Assembly: GCF_009831765.1 (NCBI RefSeq)
Contig: NZ_WSSB01000003.1
Location: 62,001 to 126,000, forward strand
Source of the DNA: Craterilacuibacter sinensis
GTDB lineage: Bacteria > Pseudomonadota > Gammaproteobacteria > Burkholderiales > Chromobacteriaceae
Direction of reading: 5' to 3'
DNA length: 64,000 nucleotides
Part shown: in pieces, positions 37,411-45,820 of the stretch
Layout of the letters: the number at the start of each line of letters is the position of its first letter
Numbering within the stretch: position 1 is the stretch's first letter
The notes under the pieces: model-generated
Seen by the model: the letters and a program-made list of their open reading frames with translations, nothing else
What the model was told of the DNA's origin: nothing
Databases searched by the model: none
Made by a program: the position numbers and the translations under genes

Positions 37411-38742
37411 ATGTCTTTCTGTACCCGATCCATTCGTGCCAGCCTGGGCGCTCTGCTGGTGTGGGTTGCCTTCGCGCCGGTGCAGGCGGCTGGCAATCTT
37501 GCCGTGCCGGATGCGGCCGCGAGCGACCCGGCTGCCTTGGGCTGGATGGTCGGTTCGCCGCCACCGCCCGAGCGTATGGTGCGCTTCGATGATGGCAGCT
37601 ATTTCAAGTTTCCGGCCATGCGCTGGAGCGTGTCCCATTTTCGCCAGCTGATGCCGACGGTGAATGTTTCGCGCGGGCTGGGTGCGCCGGTGCCTTTGCC
37701 GTACAAGCTGCGTAGCGAGATTGATGCGTTGCGCTTTACCCCCTTGGGTGCCACAGAGACCATGACTTGGGGCGAGTCGCTGGGGGCTAATTACACCGAT
37801 GGTATCGTGGTGCTGCATAAGGGCCGTGTCGTTTACGAGCGCTATTTTGGCGTATTGAAGGACGACGGCCAGCATGGCGCGATGTCGGTCACCAAATCGC
37901 TGGTTGGTACGCTGGGCGCGATGCTGGTGGCCGAAGGCAAGCTGGATGCGGGCAAGCCGGTATCGGCTTATCTGCCCGAGCTGGCCGGTTCGGCCTTTGG
38001 CGATGCTACCGTGCGTCAGGTGCTGGACATGACGACAGGCCTGCAGTTTAGCGAAGATTATGCCAATCCCAAGGCCGAGGTGTGGGCGCATGCCGCTGCC
38101 GGCAGCCCGCTGCCCAAGCCCAAGGATTACACCGGCCCGCGCAGCTATTACGAGTTTTTGCAGACGGTGAAAAAGCAGGGTGAGCATGGCGCGGCCTTCG
38201 GCTACAAGACGGCCAACACCGATGCGCTGGGCTGGATTATCGCCCGTGTGACCGGGCGCTCGGTGGCCGAGCTTTTGTCCGAGCGCGTATGGCGCCGTAT
38301 GGGAGCGGAGCAGGATGCCTACTTTACCGTTGACTCGACCGGCACGCCGTTTGCCGGTGGCGGGCTGAATGCCGGCTTGCGCGATCTGGCGCGTTTTGGC
38401 GAGATGATGCGTAATAACGGCCGCTTTAACGGGCAGCAGATTATTCCGCGCGTGGCGGTCGAGGATATCCGCCATGGCGGCAAACCGGCCGATTTTGCCA
38501 AGGCCGGCTACAAGCTGTTGCCGGGCTGGAGCTACCGCAATATGTGGTGGGTGACGCATAACGAGCACGGTGCTTACGCTGCGCGCGGGGTATACGGGCA
38601 AACCATTTATATCGACCCCAAGGCCGAAATGGTGATTGCGCGCTATGCCTCCAACCCGGTGGCCGGCAATGCGGCCAATGATCCGACCTCGCTGCCGGCT
38701 TACCATATGCTGGCCAAGCACCTGATGGGTGTTGCCAAGTAA
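37411..38742 (+). CDS. Serine hydrolase of the beta-lactamase/NylB fold
   Basis: 443 residues with a signal peptide (cut at about residue 26, VQAAG). The class C beta-lactamase-like active site has Ser-x-x-Lys in SVTKS, a Tyr in the SYYEF region, and YGQTIYIDPKAEMVIARYAS near the end. It resembles 6-aminohexanoate-dimer hydrolase (NylB)-type esterases. GGGAG is 7 bases before ATG 37411. Periplasmic location is predicted; substrate is unknown. Confidence 0.85.
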   Translation: MSFCTRSIRASLGALLVWVAFAPVQAAGNLAVPDAAASDPAALGWMVGSPPPPERMVRFDDGSYFKFPAMRWSVSHFRQLMPTVNVSRGLGAPVPLPYKLRSEIDALRFTPLGATETMTWGESLGANYTDGIVVLHKGRVVYERYFGVLKDDGQHGAMSVTKSLVGTLGAMLVAEGKLDAGKPVSAYLPELAGSAFGDATVRQVLDMTTGLQFSEDYANPKAEVWAHAAAGSPLPKPKDYTGPRSYYEFLQTVKKQGEHGAAFGYKTANTDALGWIIARVTGRSVAELLSERVWRRMGAEQDAYFTVDSTGTPFAGGGLNAGLRDLARFGEMMRNNGRFNGQQIIPRVAVEDIRHGGKPADFAKAGYKLLPGWSYRNMWWVTHNEHGAYAARGVYGQTIYIDPKAEMVIARYASNPVAGNAANDPTSLPAYHMLAKHLMGVAK

Positions 38743-39068
38743 AGTGCTGGGCGTCGCGCTTGTCAGCAAGGGGCAGGGCCATGGCGGCCTTGCCCCTTTT
38801 TTTAGGCGTTGTCCCAGTGATGAGTGGGTGCTTGCATAGAATGTTTAGCGTTGATCGCACTTTGACAAGGAGAGCGGAAACTGCCTAGTGAAACGTCAGA
38901 CCGTCTTGCGCCGCAGGGGGGGGCTTACCCTTGGGCGAAATGTGCTGGTACGGCATCCTGTTTAAGTGGGCTGTCGCCTTTTTTGCGTCGCCAGTGCGGC
39001 GCAATACATTGCCGCCAGCGGGGCGATCGCCTATGCTCGCGCTTTTAAATATTGAAGATGGGTAGCTC
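38743..39068 (+). other. 326-base gap with a terminator, otherwise featureless
   Basis: Contains the terminator at 38768-38803 and then about 265 bases with no gene I can support. An AAGGAGAG-like stretch at 38869-38876 is not followed by a credible reading frame. Confidence 0.4.
38768..38803 (+). terminator. Rho-independent terminator of the serine hydrolase gene
   Basis: AAGGGGCAGGGCC pairs with GGCCTTGCCCCTT (one G-T wobble), loop 5 nt (38781-38785), followed by a T-run of nine. Confidence 0.88.
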
Positions 39069-40277
39069 GTGTCGCGTGTCCTTGTTCTGCTTGGCTGTAC
39101 CCTGATTCTTTCTGCCTGTGCCACACAGCAGGCGCCGGTGCCGGTCGTGGTTGCGCCGGCTGTTGTGCCCGAGTTGCCGCCGTTACCGGTGGCGCCCGCT
39201 GTCGTGCCGGTGCTTGCGCCAGTGGCCGAGCCTAAGCCTGCGGTGAAGGTGGTACCGCAGGTGAGCGAAGCCGAAGGGCGGGTGCTGCTGGATCGGTTAT
39301 TGCCGGCCAAGGTGTCGCCGCGTGCCGGCTGGCGTGAAGATATTCTGTCGGCTTTTAGCGCACAGAAAATTCCGTATACGGCGCAAAACTTTTGTGCGGC
39401 GCTGGCGGTGATCGAGCAGGAGTCAAGCTGGCAGGCCGACCCGACGGTGCCGGGCCTGCCCGGCATGGTGTGGGGCGCCATCGAGGAGCGCGCCGGGCGT
39501 TACCATGTGCCGCTGGCGCTGGCCAAGACCGCTTTTTTGAAGGGCTCGCCCGATGGACGCAGCTATAAGACGCGTATCGACAGTCTGCGTACCGAAAGGG
39601 AAGTGAGTGAACTGTTTGATGATATGGCGGCCGATGCCGTGCGTTATGGCTTGCCGGTGGGGATGAAAAATCCGATCCGTACCGGCGGGCCGATGCAGGT
39701 CAGTGTGGCTTTTGCCGAATCGCAGGTAGAGGCCTGGCCTTATCCTTATATCCGGCGTGGCAGCATACGCAGCGAGGTGTTCAGTCGTCGTGGCGGGCTT
39801 TATTTCGGTATCGCCAATCTGTTGCAGTATCCGGCGCCGTATAGCGAGATGAAATACCGCTTTGCCGACTTTAATGCCGGGCGCTACTCCAGCCGCAATG
39901 CCGCCTTCCAGGCTGCCTTGTCGTCCTTGTCCGGCCAGCGCCTGACGCTGGATGGCGATCTGCTGAATTACCGCGCCGGTGGCGCGCAGAGCGAAACCTC
40001 GCAAGTGTTGCAGGCTCTGGCTGGCCGTCTGGGCATGAGTCCTGACGCGATGGCGCGCGATTTGAAAATGGAAAAGCTGGCAGGTTTTGGTCAGAGTGCC
40101 TTGTACCGCAAGGTGTTCGAGTTGGCGACGCGCGAGCAGGGGCGGGCCTTGCCGCGTGCCATCATGCCGCAGATAGACCTGAAAAGCCCCAAAATCAGCC
40201 GCAAGCTCACCACCGAATGGTTTGCCGGGCGTGTGGACTGGCGTTATCAGGCCTGCCTTGCGCGCGCGCCGCGTTAA
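39069..40277 (+). CDS. DUF1615 lipoprotein
   Basis: 402 residues, GTG start. A lipoprotein signal ends in LILSAC (Cys17), then a 40-residue Pro/Val/Ala linker. The rest is the DUF1615 domain. AVIEQESSWQAD near residue 120 looks like the catalytic-Glu helix of lytic transglycosylases (IxQESxxxP), followed by GMVWGAIEERA. This hints at a cell-wall lytic role, but DUF1615 has no proven function. The stop overlaps the convergent dedA stop by 4 bases. Confidence 0.82.
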   Translation: MSRVLVLLGCTLILSACATQQAPVPVVVAPAVVPELPPLPVAPAVVPVLAPVAEPKPAVKVVPQVSEAEGRVLLDRLLPAKVSPRAGWREDILSAFSAQKIPYTAQNFCAALAVIEQESSWQADPTVPGLPGMVWGAIEERAGRYHVPLALAKTAFLKGSPDGRSYKTRIDSLRTEREVSELFDDMAADAVRYGLPVGMKNPIRTGGPMQVSVAFAESQVEAWPYPYIRRGSIRSEVFSRRGGLYFGIANLLQYPAPYSEMKYRFADFNAGRYSSRNAAFQAALSSLSGQRLTLDGDLLNYRAGGAQSETSQVLQALAGRLGMSPDAMARDLKMEKLAGFGQSALYRKVFELATREQGRALPRAIMPQIDLKSPKISRKLTTEWFAGRVDWRYQACLARAPR

Positions 40278-40825
40278 GCGTGCGGGCGAAGTTTGCGCCA
40301 GAGCAGGAATAGGCTGCCCGCGCACACGATGGTGATAAGGATGGCTTCTTCCAGATGTTTGAGTTCGCCCAGCAGCAAGGTCAGCGCACTGCCGAAGACA
40401 TAACCTAAGCTTGCGAACAGGTTGGCCCAGATGGCAGCGCCAATGGCGTTGTAAAAGGCGAAGGTGGCAAAGGGAATGCGGCTCATGCCCATGATGGCTG
40501 GGCCGGCGGTGCGCAGGCCCAGCATGAAACGTATGCTGATAATGAGCGGGGCATGCCATTTGTCCAGCAGGGTATTGATGCGCGGCGTATGGCGGGCCAG
40601 TGCCGGAAAGCGGGCCAATAGCCATTGGCCGCGCCAGCGCCCCAGGCTGAAAGCCAGCATGTCGCCGCAAAATCCGCCGGCGGCAGCGACTGCCATGACC
40701 CAGGGCAGGCTCAGCCAGCCGCGGTGCGCGGCAAAGCCGGCGGCAAGCAAAACGGTTTCGCCTTCGATGGCTGTGCCGGCAAACAGGGCGTAGTAGCCGT
40801 ACTGGTCGATCAGCGTGCTGAGCAT
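40274..40825 (-). CDS. DedA-family membrane protein
   Basis: 183 residues with four or five hydrophobic segments. ALFAGTAIEGETVLLAAGF carries the Glu of the family start, and FGRW-like FSLGRWRG and RFMLGLRTAGPAIMGMSRI (with the two conserved Arg) are present. DedA proteins are needed for membrane energetics and lipid-carrier flipping in E. coli. No partner is apparent nearby. Confidence 0.85.
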   Translation of the reverse strand: MLSTLIDQYGYYALFAGTAIEGETVLLAAGFAAHRGWLSLPWVMAVAAAGGFCGDMLAFSLGRWRGQWLLARFPALARHTPRINTLLDKWHAPLIISIRFMLGLRTAGPAIMGMSRIPFATFAFYNAIGAAIWANLFASLGYVFGSALTLLLGELKHLEEAILITIVCAGSLFLLWRKLRPHA

Positions 40826-40890
40826 GGTGTGGGCTATGGGGTGGATGTGTGCCTAGTGTAAACGCTGCATGGCAGTTCGTGCAGCCATGC

Positions 40891-40918
40891 AAAAAGCCTC
40901 GACCGGAGTCGAGGCTTT
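40891..40918 (-). terminator. Terminator of the tRNA operon
   Basis: AAAGCCTCGAC/GTCGAGGCTTT (40893-40918) with a CGGA loop. On the minus strand it ends in a TTTTT run, just downstream of the last tRNA. Confidence 0.85.
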
Positions 40919-40926
40919 CTGTTTTC

Positions 40927-41002
<76 letters not shown>

Positions 41003-41007
41003 CAAAA

Positions 41008-41083
41008 TGGCGTCCCCAGGGGGAGTCGAACCCCCGTTATCGCCGTGAAAGGGCGGTGTCCTAGGCCACTAGACGATGGGGAC
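41008..41083 (-). tRNA. tRNA-Glu (anticodon TTC)
   Basis: 76 nt with encoded CCA. Acceptor GTCCCCA pairs with TGGGGAC. The anticodon arm is CCGCC-CTTTCAC-GGCG(A), typical of tRNA-Glu. It lies between the two tRNA-Ala copies. Confidence 0.95.
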
Positions 41084-41130
41084 CTTAATGGTCGGTCGAA
41101 GCGATGTTGCGGCTTCAGGCCTGAATCTTC

Positions 41131-41206
<76 letters not shown>

Positions 41207-41250
41207 ACGATTTACTGCTGCGTTGCAGTGTGTGCTGCAACGAGAACGGA

Positions 41251-41279
41251 ACTATACAGACGGCTTTTTTTACCGTCAA
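41251..41279 (-). promoter_or_regulatory. tRNA operon promoter
   Basis: On the minus strand, TTGACG (41274-41279) and TATAGT (41251-41256) are exactly 17 bases apart: five of six matches to each sigma-70 hexamer. The predicted start is about 41244, some 38 bases before the first tRNA. Confidence 0.8.
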
Positions 41280-41435
41280 GGTGTTTTTTTATTGTTTTTG
41301 TGAAAAAAGCAGATTTTCCGATTTATCTTGAGGCGCAGTGCGGCGTCCGGCATGAATGGCGGCGATGCCGGGTCGCCGTTTGTTCTGCTCTGGCCTTATA
41401 ATCGCCGTTTTACATCCTGTGACGGCGGTCTAGCC

Positions 41436-42248
41436 ATGTCGGTCGGGCATTACGAAAATTTTCCGGTAGGTTCTGTATTGTTGCCACGACGCATGCGCCG
41501 TGGCGTGCATGCCATCTACCATTTTGCCCGTACTGCCGATGATATTGCCGATGAGGGCGATGCCGGTGCCGAGGCAAGGCTGGCGGGGCTTGCCGCGCTG
41601 TCATCTGCGCTGGACGAAATCGGTCGCGGCCAGTTGCCGCAAGACCCGATGATGCAGAATCTGGCGCAGGCGATTGCCGCGCATCAGCTGCCGCTGGCAC
41701 CATTTTATGATTTGCTGTCGGCTTTTAGCCAGGATGTGACCAAAACGCGTTATCAGGATTTTGCCGAAATCGTCGATTATTGCCGCCGTTCGGCCAATCC
41801 GGTCGGCCGCCTGATGCTGGCCTTGTATGGCGAGCACGACAGTAAAAGCATCGCCATGTCTGATGGCATTTGCACAGCCTTGCAACTGATCAATTTCCTG
41901 CAGGATGTCGCCATCGACTGGGACAAGGGGCGGGTCTATCTGCCGCAAAGCGATATGGCCAAATTCCGTGTCAGCGAGGCGCAGATCGCTGCGGGCGATA
42001 CTTCCGGCTTGTGGACGCCTTTGATGCTGAAGGAAATCGGGCGCGCACGTGCCATGCTCGCGGCTGGCGCGCCATTGGGGCGGCGGCTGAAGGGGCGGTT
42101 CGGTTTTGAAATCCGCATGACCATACTCGGCGGCGAGCGCATTTTGCAAAAGCTGCATGCCTCTGGCGGCGATGTATTCAAGGCGCGTCCGGTGCTGACG
42201 CGCAAGGATTGGCTGTATATGTTCTGGCGCGCGCTTAAGGCGTCCTGA
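41436..42248 (+). CDS. hpnC: Squalene synthase HpnC
   Basis: 270 residues of the trans-isoprenyl synthase fold. The two Asp-rich motifs are FARTADDIADE (residues about 31-41) and QDVAIDWDKGRVYLP. HpnC, with HpnD and HpnE, makes squalene from farnesyl diphosphate in bacteria that lack the single-enzyme synthase; HpnC converts hydroxysqualene steps. A consensus TATAAT lies at 41397-41402. The ATG at 41436 starts MSVGHYENFPVGS, the family N-terminus. Confidence 0.92.
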   Translation: MSVGHYENFPVGSVLLPRRMRRGVHAIYHFARTADDIADEGDAGAEARLAGLAALSSALDEIGRGQLPQDPMMQNLAQAIAAHQLPLAPFYDLLSAFSQDVTKTRYQDFAEIVDYCRRSANPVGRLMLALYGEHDSKSIAMSDGICTALQLINFLQDVAIDWDKGRVYLPQSDMAKFRVSEAQIAAGDTSGLWTPLMLKEIGRARAMLAAGAPLGRRLKGRFGFEIRMTILGGERILQKLHASGGDVFKARPVLTRKDWLYMFWRALKAS

Positions 42249-42310
42249 GTTCCCAAATTTTAGGGTGGTGCGCCGGGGTTTAGGGCGCGACCCGCTACAA
42301 GGAGGCGCGT

Positions 42311-43156
42311 TTGACGCCAGACCAGTATTGCGCCGATAAGGCCAGAGCCAGCGGCTCCAGCTTTTACTCGGCCTTCCGCTTTTTGCCGGCCGAGCGCCGC
42401 CGTGCCATCACCGCGTTGTATGCCTTTTGCCGCGAGGTGGATGATGTGGTGGACGAAATCCACGACGAGGGGGTCGCGCGTGCCAAGCTTGGCTGGTGGC
42501 GCGAGGAAATCGCCCGCCTGTTTGATGGCGTGCCGCAACATCCGGTGACGCAGGCGCTGCTGCCGCATGTGGATGCTTTTGATCTGGCGCGCGGCCTGTT
42601 CGATGAAATCATCGACGGCATGCAGATGGATCTGGATGTGGCGCGTTACAACCGTTTTGCCGATCTCTTGCTGTACTGCCACCGCGTGGCAGGGGTGGTC
42701 GGCCAGCTGTCGGCACAGATCTTCGGCTATACCGACCGCGCCACGCTCAAGTACGCGCACGAGCTGGGCATTGCTTTTCAGCTGACCAATATCGCCCGCG
42801 ATGTGGGCGAAGACGCGCGCCGTGGCCGCTTGTACCTGCCGGTGGAAGATCTGCAGCGCTTTAATGTACCGGCGGCCGATATTATGGCCTACCGCGAAAG
42901 CGCGGCGTTTACCGAGCTGATGGCCTTCCAGATTGCGCGGGCCGACGATTATTACCAGCGTGCCTGGGCTTTGCTGCCCAAGGCCGACCGCAAGGCGCAG
43001 CGCCCGGGGCTGATTATGGCGGCAATTTATCGCGCTACCTTGCACGAACTGTCGCTGGATGGGCCGGGTAAAGTGCTGAACCAGCGCCTGTCGCTGCCGC
43101 CGGGGCGCAAGCTATGGCTGGCCTGGCGTACCTGGGCCTTCGGCTACCGCGCATGA
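42311..43156 (+). CDS. hpnD: Presqualene diphosphate synthase HpnD
   Basis: 281 residues, TTG start with AAGGAGG 5 bases upstream. FCREVDDVVDE and NIARDVGEDARRGRLYLP are the metal-binding motifs. It condenses two farnesyl diphosphates to presqualene diphosphate. It follows hpnC after about 60 bases and overlaps hpnE by 4 bases. Confidence 0.93.
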   Translation: MTPDQYCADKARASGSSFYSAFRFLPAERRRAITALYAFCREVDDVVDEIHDEGVARAKLGWWREEIARLFDGVPQHPVTQALLPHVDAFDLARGLFDEIIDGMQMDLDVARYNRFADLLLYCHRVAGVVGQLSAQIFGYTDRATLKYAHELGIAFQLTNIARDVGEDARRGRLYLPVEDLQRFNVPAADIMAYRESAAFTELMAFQIARADDYYQRAWALLPKADRKAQRPGLIMAAIYRATLHELSLDGPGKVLNQRLSLPPGRKLWLAWRTWAFGYRA

Positions 43157-44421
43157 AACGCAAGCCACGGGTGGCGGTGATTGGTGCCGGCTGGGCCGGC
43201 CTGTCGGCTGCCGTCGCGCTGGCGGATCAGGCTGACCTAACTCTGATCGAAGCCGGGCGCGTACCCGGCGGACGGGCACGGCGCCTGCAAAGGCCGGCCA
43301 GTACGCTGGACAACGGCCAGCACATTCTGATCGGCGCCTATCGCGACACCTTTGCCCTGATGCGGCGCGTGGGCCTTGATCCGGAGGCCTTGCTTTTGCG
43401 CCAGCCGCTGACATGGTCCATGGCCGATGGCCTGTCGTTTGCCTGTCCGCGCCTGTTTGCACCGCTACACCTTTTGGCCGGCTTGCTGGGCGCTCAAGGT
43501 TTGCGCTGGCAGGAAAAATTATCTTTATTGCGCGCACTGTCTGGCTTGCGCCTGCGTAACTGGCGTGTGGCGCACGATGGCAGTGTCAGCGACTGGCTGG
43601 CGGCGCAGCGGCAAAGCGCCGCGCTGGTGCAGGGCTTCTGGCGGCCCATGGTGCTGTCGGCGCTCAATACCCCGCTGGAGCTCGCTTCCATGCAGACGCT
43701 GGCCCGGGTTTTGGGTGACAGCGTGGGCGGGGCACGCACCGACAGCGATCTGATGCTGCCGCGGGTGGACTTGTCGCAGCTTTTGCCCGAGCCCGCCTGG
43801 TGTTGGCTGCAAGCGCAAGGCGCAGACTGCCGCGCCGGGCAGCGGGTGCGATCGCTGGCGTTTGACGGCGACGGGGTGGATGTCGATGGCGAGCGCTTTG
43901 ACCGGGTGATTGTGGCGCTGCCGCCGTGGCAGGCGGCGCACTTATTGTCCAGCGAAATGGCGGGTGTCGCACTTCAGGCTTTTCAAGCCCGGCCGATAAC
44001 AACTGTGTACCTTGGCTTTGCCAGTTTGCCGGCCTTGCCGCGCTGCATGACCGGCCTTGCCCATGCGCGGGTGCACTGGTTTTTTGACCGTGAACAGTTG
44101 TGCGGCGAAAAAGGGCAGATTGCGGCGGTGATCAGCTGTGATGACGGCGCAGGCAGCGAAGACGCGCTGATTGCCGAGGTGCTGGCGGATCTGGCCGGTA
44201 TTTGCGGGGCAGTGGCCGCGCCCCTGTCGGTGCAGGTGGTGCGCGAGAAACGCGCGACCTTCGCCTCCAGCGTGGCACTGGCGCGACCGGGGCCGCGCAT
44301 GCAGGTAAACTATGGCTATCTTGCCGGGGACTGGGTGAACCAGGATTACCCGGCGACTTTGGAAGGCGCCGTCAGAAGCGGCGCGGCTGCGGCATCTGCC
44401 GTGATGCACGACTGGAATTGA
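43153..44421 (+). CDS. hpnE: Squalene-associated FAD-dependent desaturase HpnE
   Basis: 422 residues. The N-terminus VAVIGAGWAGLSAAVALAD is the FAD-binding Rossmann motif. EAGRVPGGRARR and DNGQHILIG follow. HpnE is the flavin-dependent reductase that turns hydroxysqualene into squalene. The ATG overlaps the hpnD stop, so hpnCDE form one operon. No squalene-hopene cyclase or carotenoid gene is in the window. Confidence 0.93.
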   Translation: MKRKPRVAVIGAGWAGLSAAVALADQADLTLIEAGRVPGGRARRLQRPASTLDNGQHILIGAYRDTFALMRRVGLDPEALLLRQPLTWSMADGLSFACPRLFAPLHLLAGLLGAQGLRWQEKLSLLRALSGLRLRNWRVAHDGSVSDWLAAQRQSAALVQGFWRPMVLSALNTPLELASMQTLARVLGDSVGGARTDSDLMLPRVDLSQLLPEPAWCWLQAQGADCRAGQRVRSLAFDGDGVDVDGERFDRVIVALPPWQAAHLLSSEMAGVALQAFQARPITTVYLGFASLPALPRCMTGLAHARVHWFFDREQLCGEKGQIAAVISCDDGAGSEDALIAEVLADLAGICGAVAAPLSVQVVREKRATFASSVALARPGPRMQVNYGYLAGDWVNQDYPATLEGAVRSGAAAASAVMHDWN

Positions 44422-44425
44422 TCTC

Positions 44426-45184
44426 ATGACTACACAAGACTTTGCAGCAGACTGCCTGAACGGGCGCGTTATTCTGGTAACCGGCGCGACCCAAGGCATA
44501 GGCGAGCAGGCAGCCTGGCATTACGCGCGCCACGGTGCCACCGTGGTGCTGTTGGCTCGCAATACCAAGCGTTTGGAAGCATTGTACGATGCCATCGTGG
44601 CCGAGGGTTTGCCCGAGCCGGTCGCTATCGTGCTGGATCTGCTCAAGGCCAGCGACGAAGAATTCAATAATCTGGCCTTCCAGTTGGGTCAGTCGCTGGG
44701 CCGGCTGGACGGCATCGTACACTGCGCATCGCATATGTATGCCCTGTCGCCTTTGGCCAACCAGACCATAGACGAATGGATGAACCAGTACCGCATCAAT
44801 ACGGTGGCGCCTTTCGCTCTGACCCGTGCCTGCCTGCCGCTATTGAAAGCCTCGCCCGACGCCTCGGTGCTGTTTGTCGGCGAAGAGCACGGCCAGCAGG
44901 CCAAGGCATTCTGGGGCGCGTTCGGGGCATCGCATGCCGGTCTGGGCTATCTGACGCAGGTGGCGGCCAGCGAATGGGATGCATTCCCCAATCTGCGCGT
45001 CAATCTGCTGACCCCGGGTTCGGTCAACTCGCCGCAGCGCCTGCGTACCCATCCGGGCGAGGCGCGTTGTGAGCGCGGCGAACTGGCCGATTTGATGCCG
45101 CATTTCCTTTACTGGCTAAGTGCGGTAAGTCGCGGTCGCAGCGGCGAAATCATCCATCTGGACCTGCGTACCCAAACTGCCTGA
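44426..45184 (+). CDS. YciK-like short-chain dehydrogenase with missing catalytic residues
   Basis: 252 residues of SDR fold with GATQGIGEQ for NAD(P) binding. The conserved active-site Ser, Tyr and Lys (expected about residues 153, 166, 170) are Glu, Phe and His in this protein: FVGEEHG and GAFGASHAG, where YciK has FTSSSVG and GAYAASK. It may therefore bind the nucleotide without classic SDR chemistry. It follows hpnE by 4 bases and may be in the same operon, though YciK-type genes also occur elsewhere. Confidence 0.8.
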   Translation: MTTQDFAADCLNGRVILVTGATQGIGEQAAWHYARHGATVVLLARNTKRLEALYDAIVAEGLPEPVAIVLDLLKASDEEFNNLAFQLGQSLGRLDGIVHCASHMYALSPLANQTIDEWMNQYRINTVAPFALTRACLPLLKASPDASVLFVGEEHGQQAKAFWGAFGASHAGLGYLTQVAASEWDAFPNLRVNLLTPGSVNSPQRLRTHPGEARCERGELADLMPHFLYWLSAVSRGRSGEIIHLDLRTQTA

Positions 45185-45195
45185 AGGAGCTGCGC

Positions 45196-45717
45196 ATGAA
45201 AGCATTGTTCTGGCTGCCGCTATGCGTGCTGCTCTCCGGCTGTAACTGGATAGGCAATCTGACCGGTCTCACTCATGATGCCAATAAGGCCATCGGTGCC
45301 GCCTGTCGCCAGACCGGACGCTCGCTGGAAGAGTGCTTTTTGCGCAACGAGGACGCGGACAAGGCGCAAATTTACGCCGGCTGGCGTGAAATGAACGAGT
45401 ACATGGTGAAAAACAAGCTGGACACCATGGCGCCGCCTCCTGTGGCCGCCAAGCCCGTGACCGGCTTGCCGGCCAAGGCGGCCCCGCTGCATGGCAAGGC
45501 GGCGCCAGCTGTTGTGCAGCTGGGGCCGACGCATCTCAGTAGCGAGGAAGCCGACAAGCAGGTGCAAAGCGATCCGCAGGTGCAGGCAGTGCTGTCTGCC
45601 ATGCGCGAGCGCAAGGGCGCTCCTGTGAAGGAGGGCAGTGGCACGGAATCCGATCAGATGCGTTTATTGGATATCATCCGCCAGTCCCAGCCCGCTGCCA
45701 GTGCGGCGCCCGGCTAA
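45196..45717 (+). CDS. Hypothetical lipoprotein
   Basis: 173 residues. Signal peptide ends in LLSGC (Cys16). An acidic helix follows (ECFLRNEDADKAQIYAGWREMNEYM), then a Pro/Ala-rich linker and a C-terminal helix. No known domain. GAAGGAG precedes the ATG and the gene is 11 bases after the SDR gene. Confidence 0.75.
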   Translation: MKALFWLPLCVLLSGCNWIGNLTGLTHDANKAIGAACRQTGRSLEECFLRNEDADKAQIYAGWREMNEYMVKNKLDTMAPPPVAAKPVTGLPAKAAPLHGKAAPAVVQLGPTHLSSEEADKQVQSDPQVQAVLSAMRERKGAPVKEGSGTESDQMRLLDIIRQSQPAASAAPG

Positions 45718-45820
45718 GTCGTTCTTTGCTGACCTAGCCTGGCTTCATTCAAATAATGCCGTGCTTTGCACGCCCCCGGATGGTGTGCAGGCTGGCTATT
45801 GCTGTTCTTGCGGAATCATC

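Noticed and set aside
37282-38769. A 495-codon minus-strand frame opposite the serine hydrolase
   Set aside because: Same reason: low-complexity His/Arg/Gln composition, no ribosome site, and a real gene with signal peptide and active site on the other strand.
39423-40892. A 489-codon minus-strand frame spanning the DUF1615 gene and dedA
   Set aside because: It runs antisense to one real gene and out of frame with another; the product has no family features.
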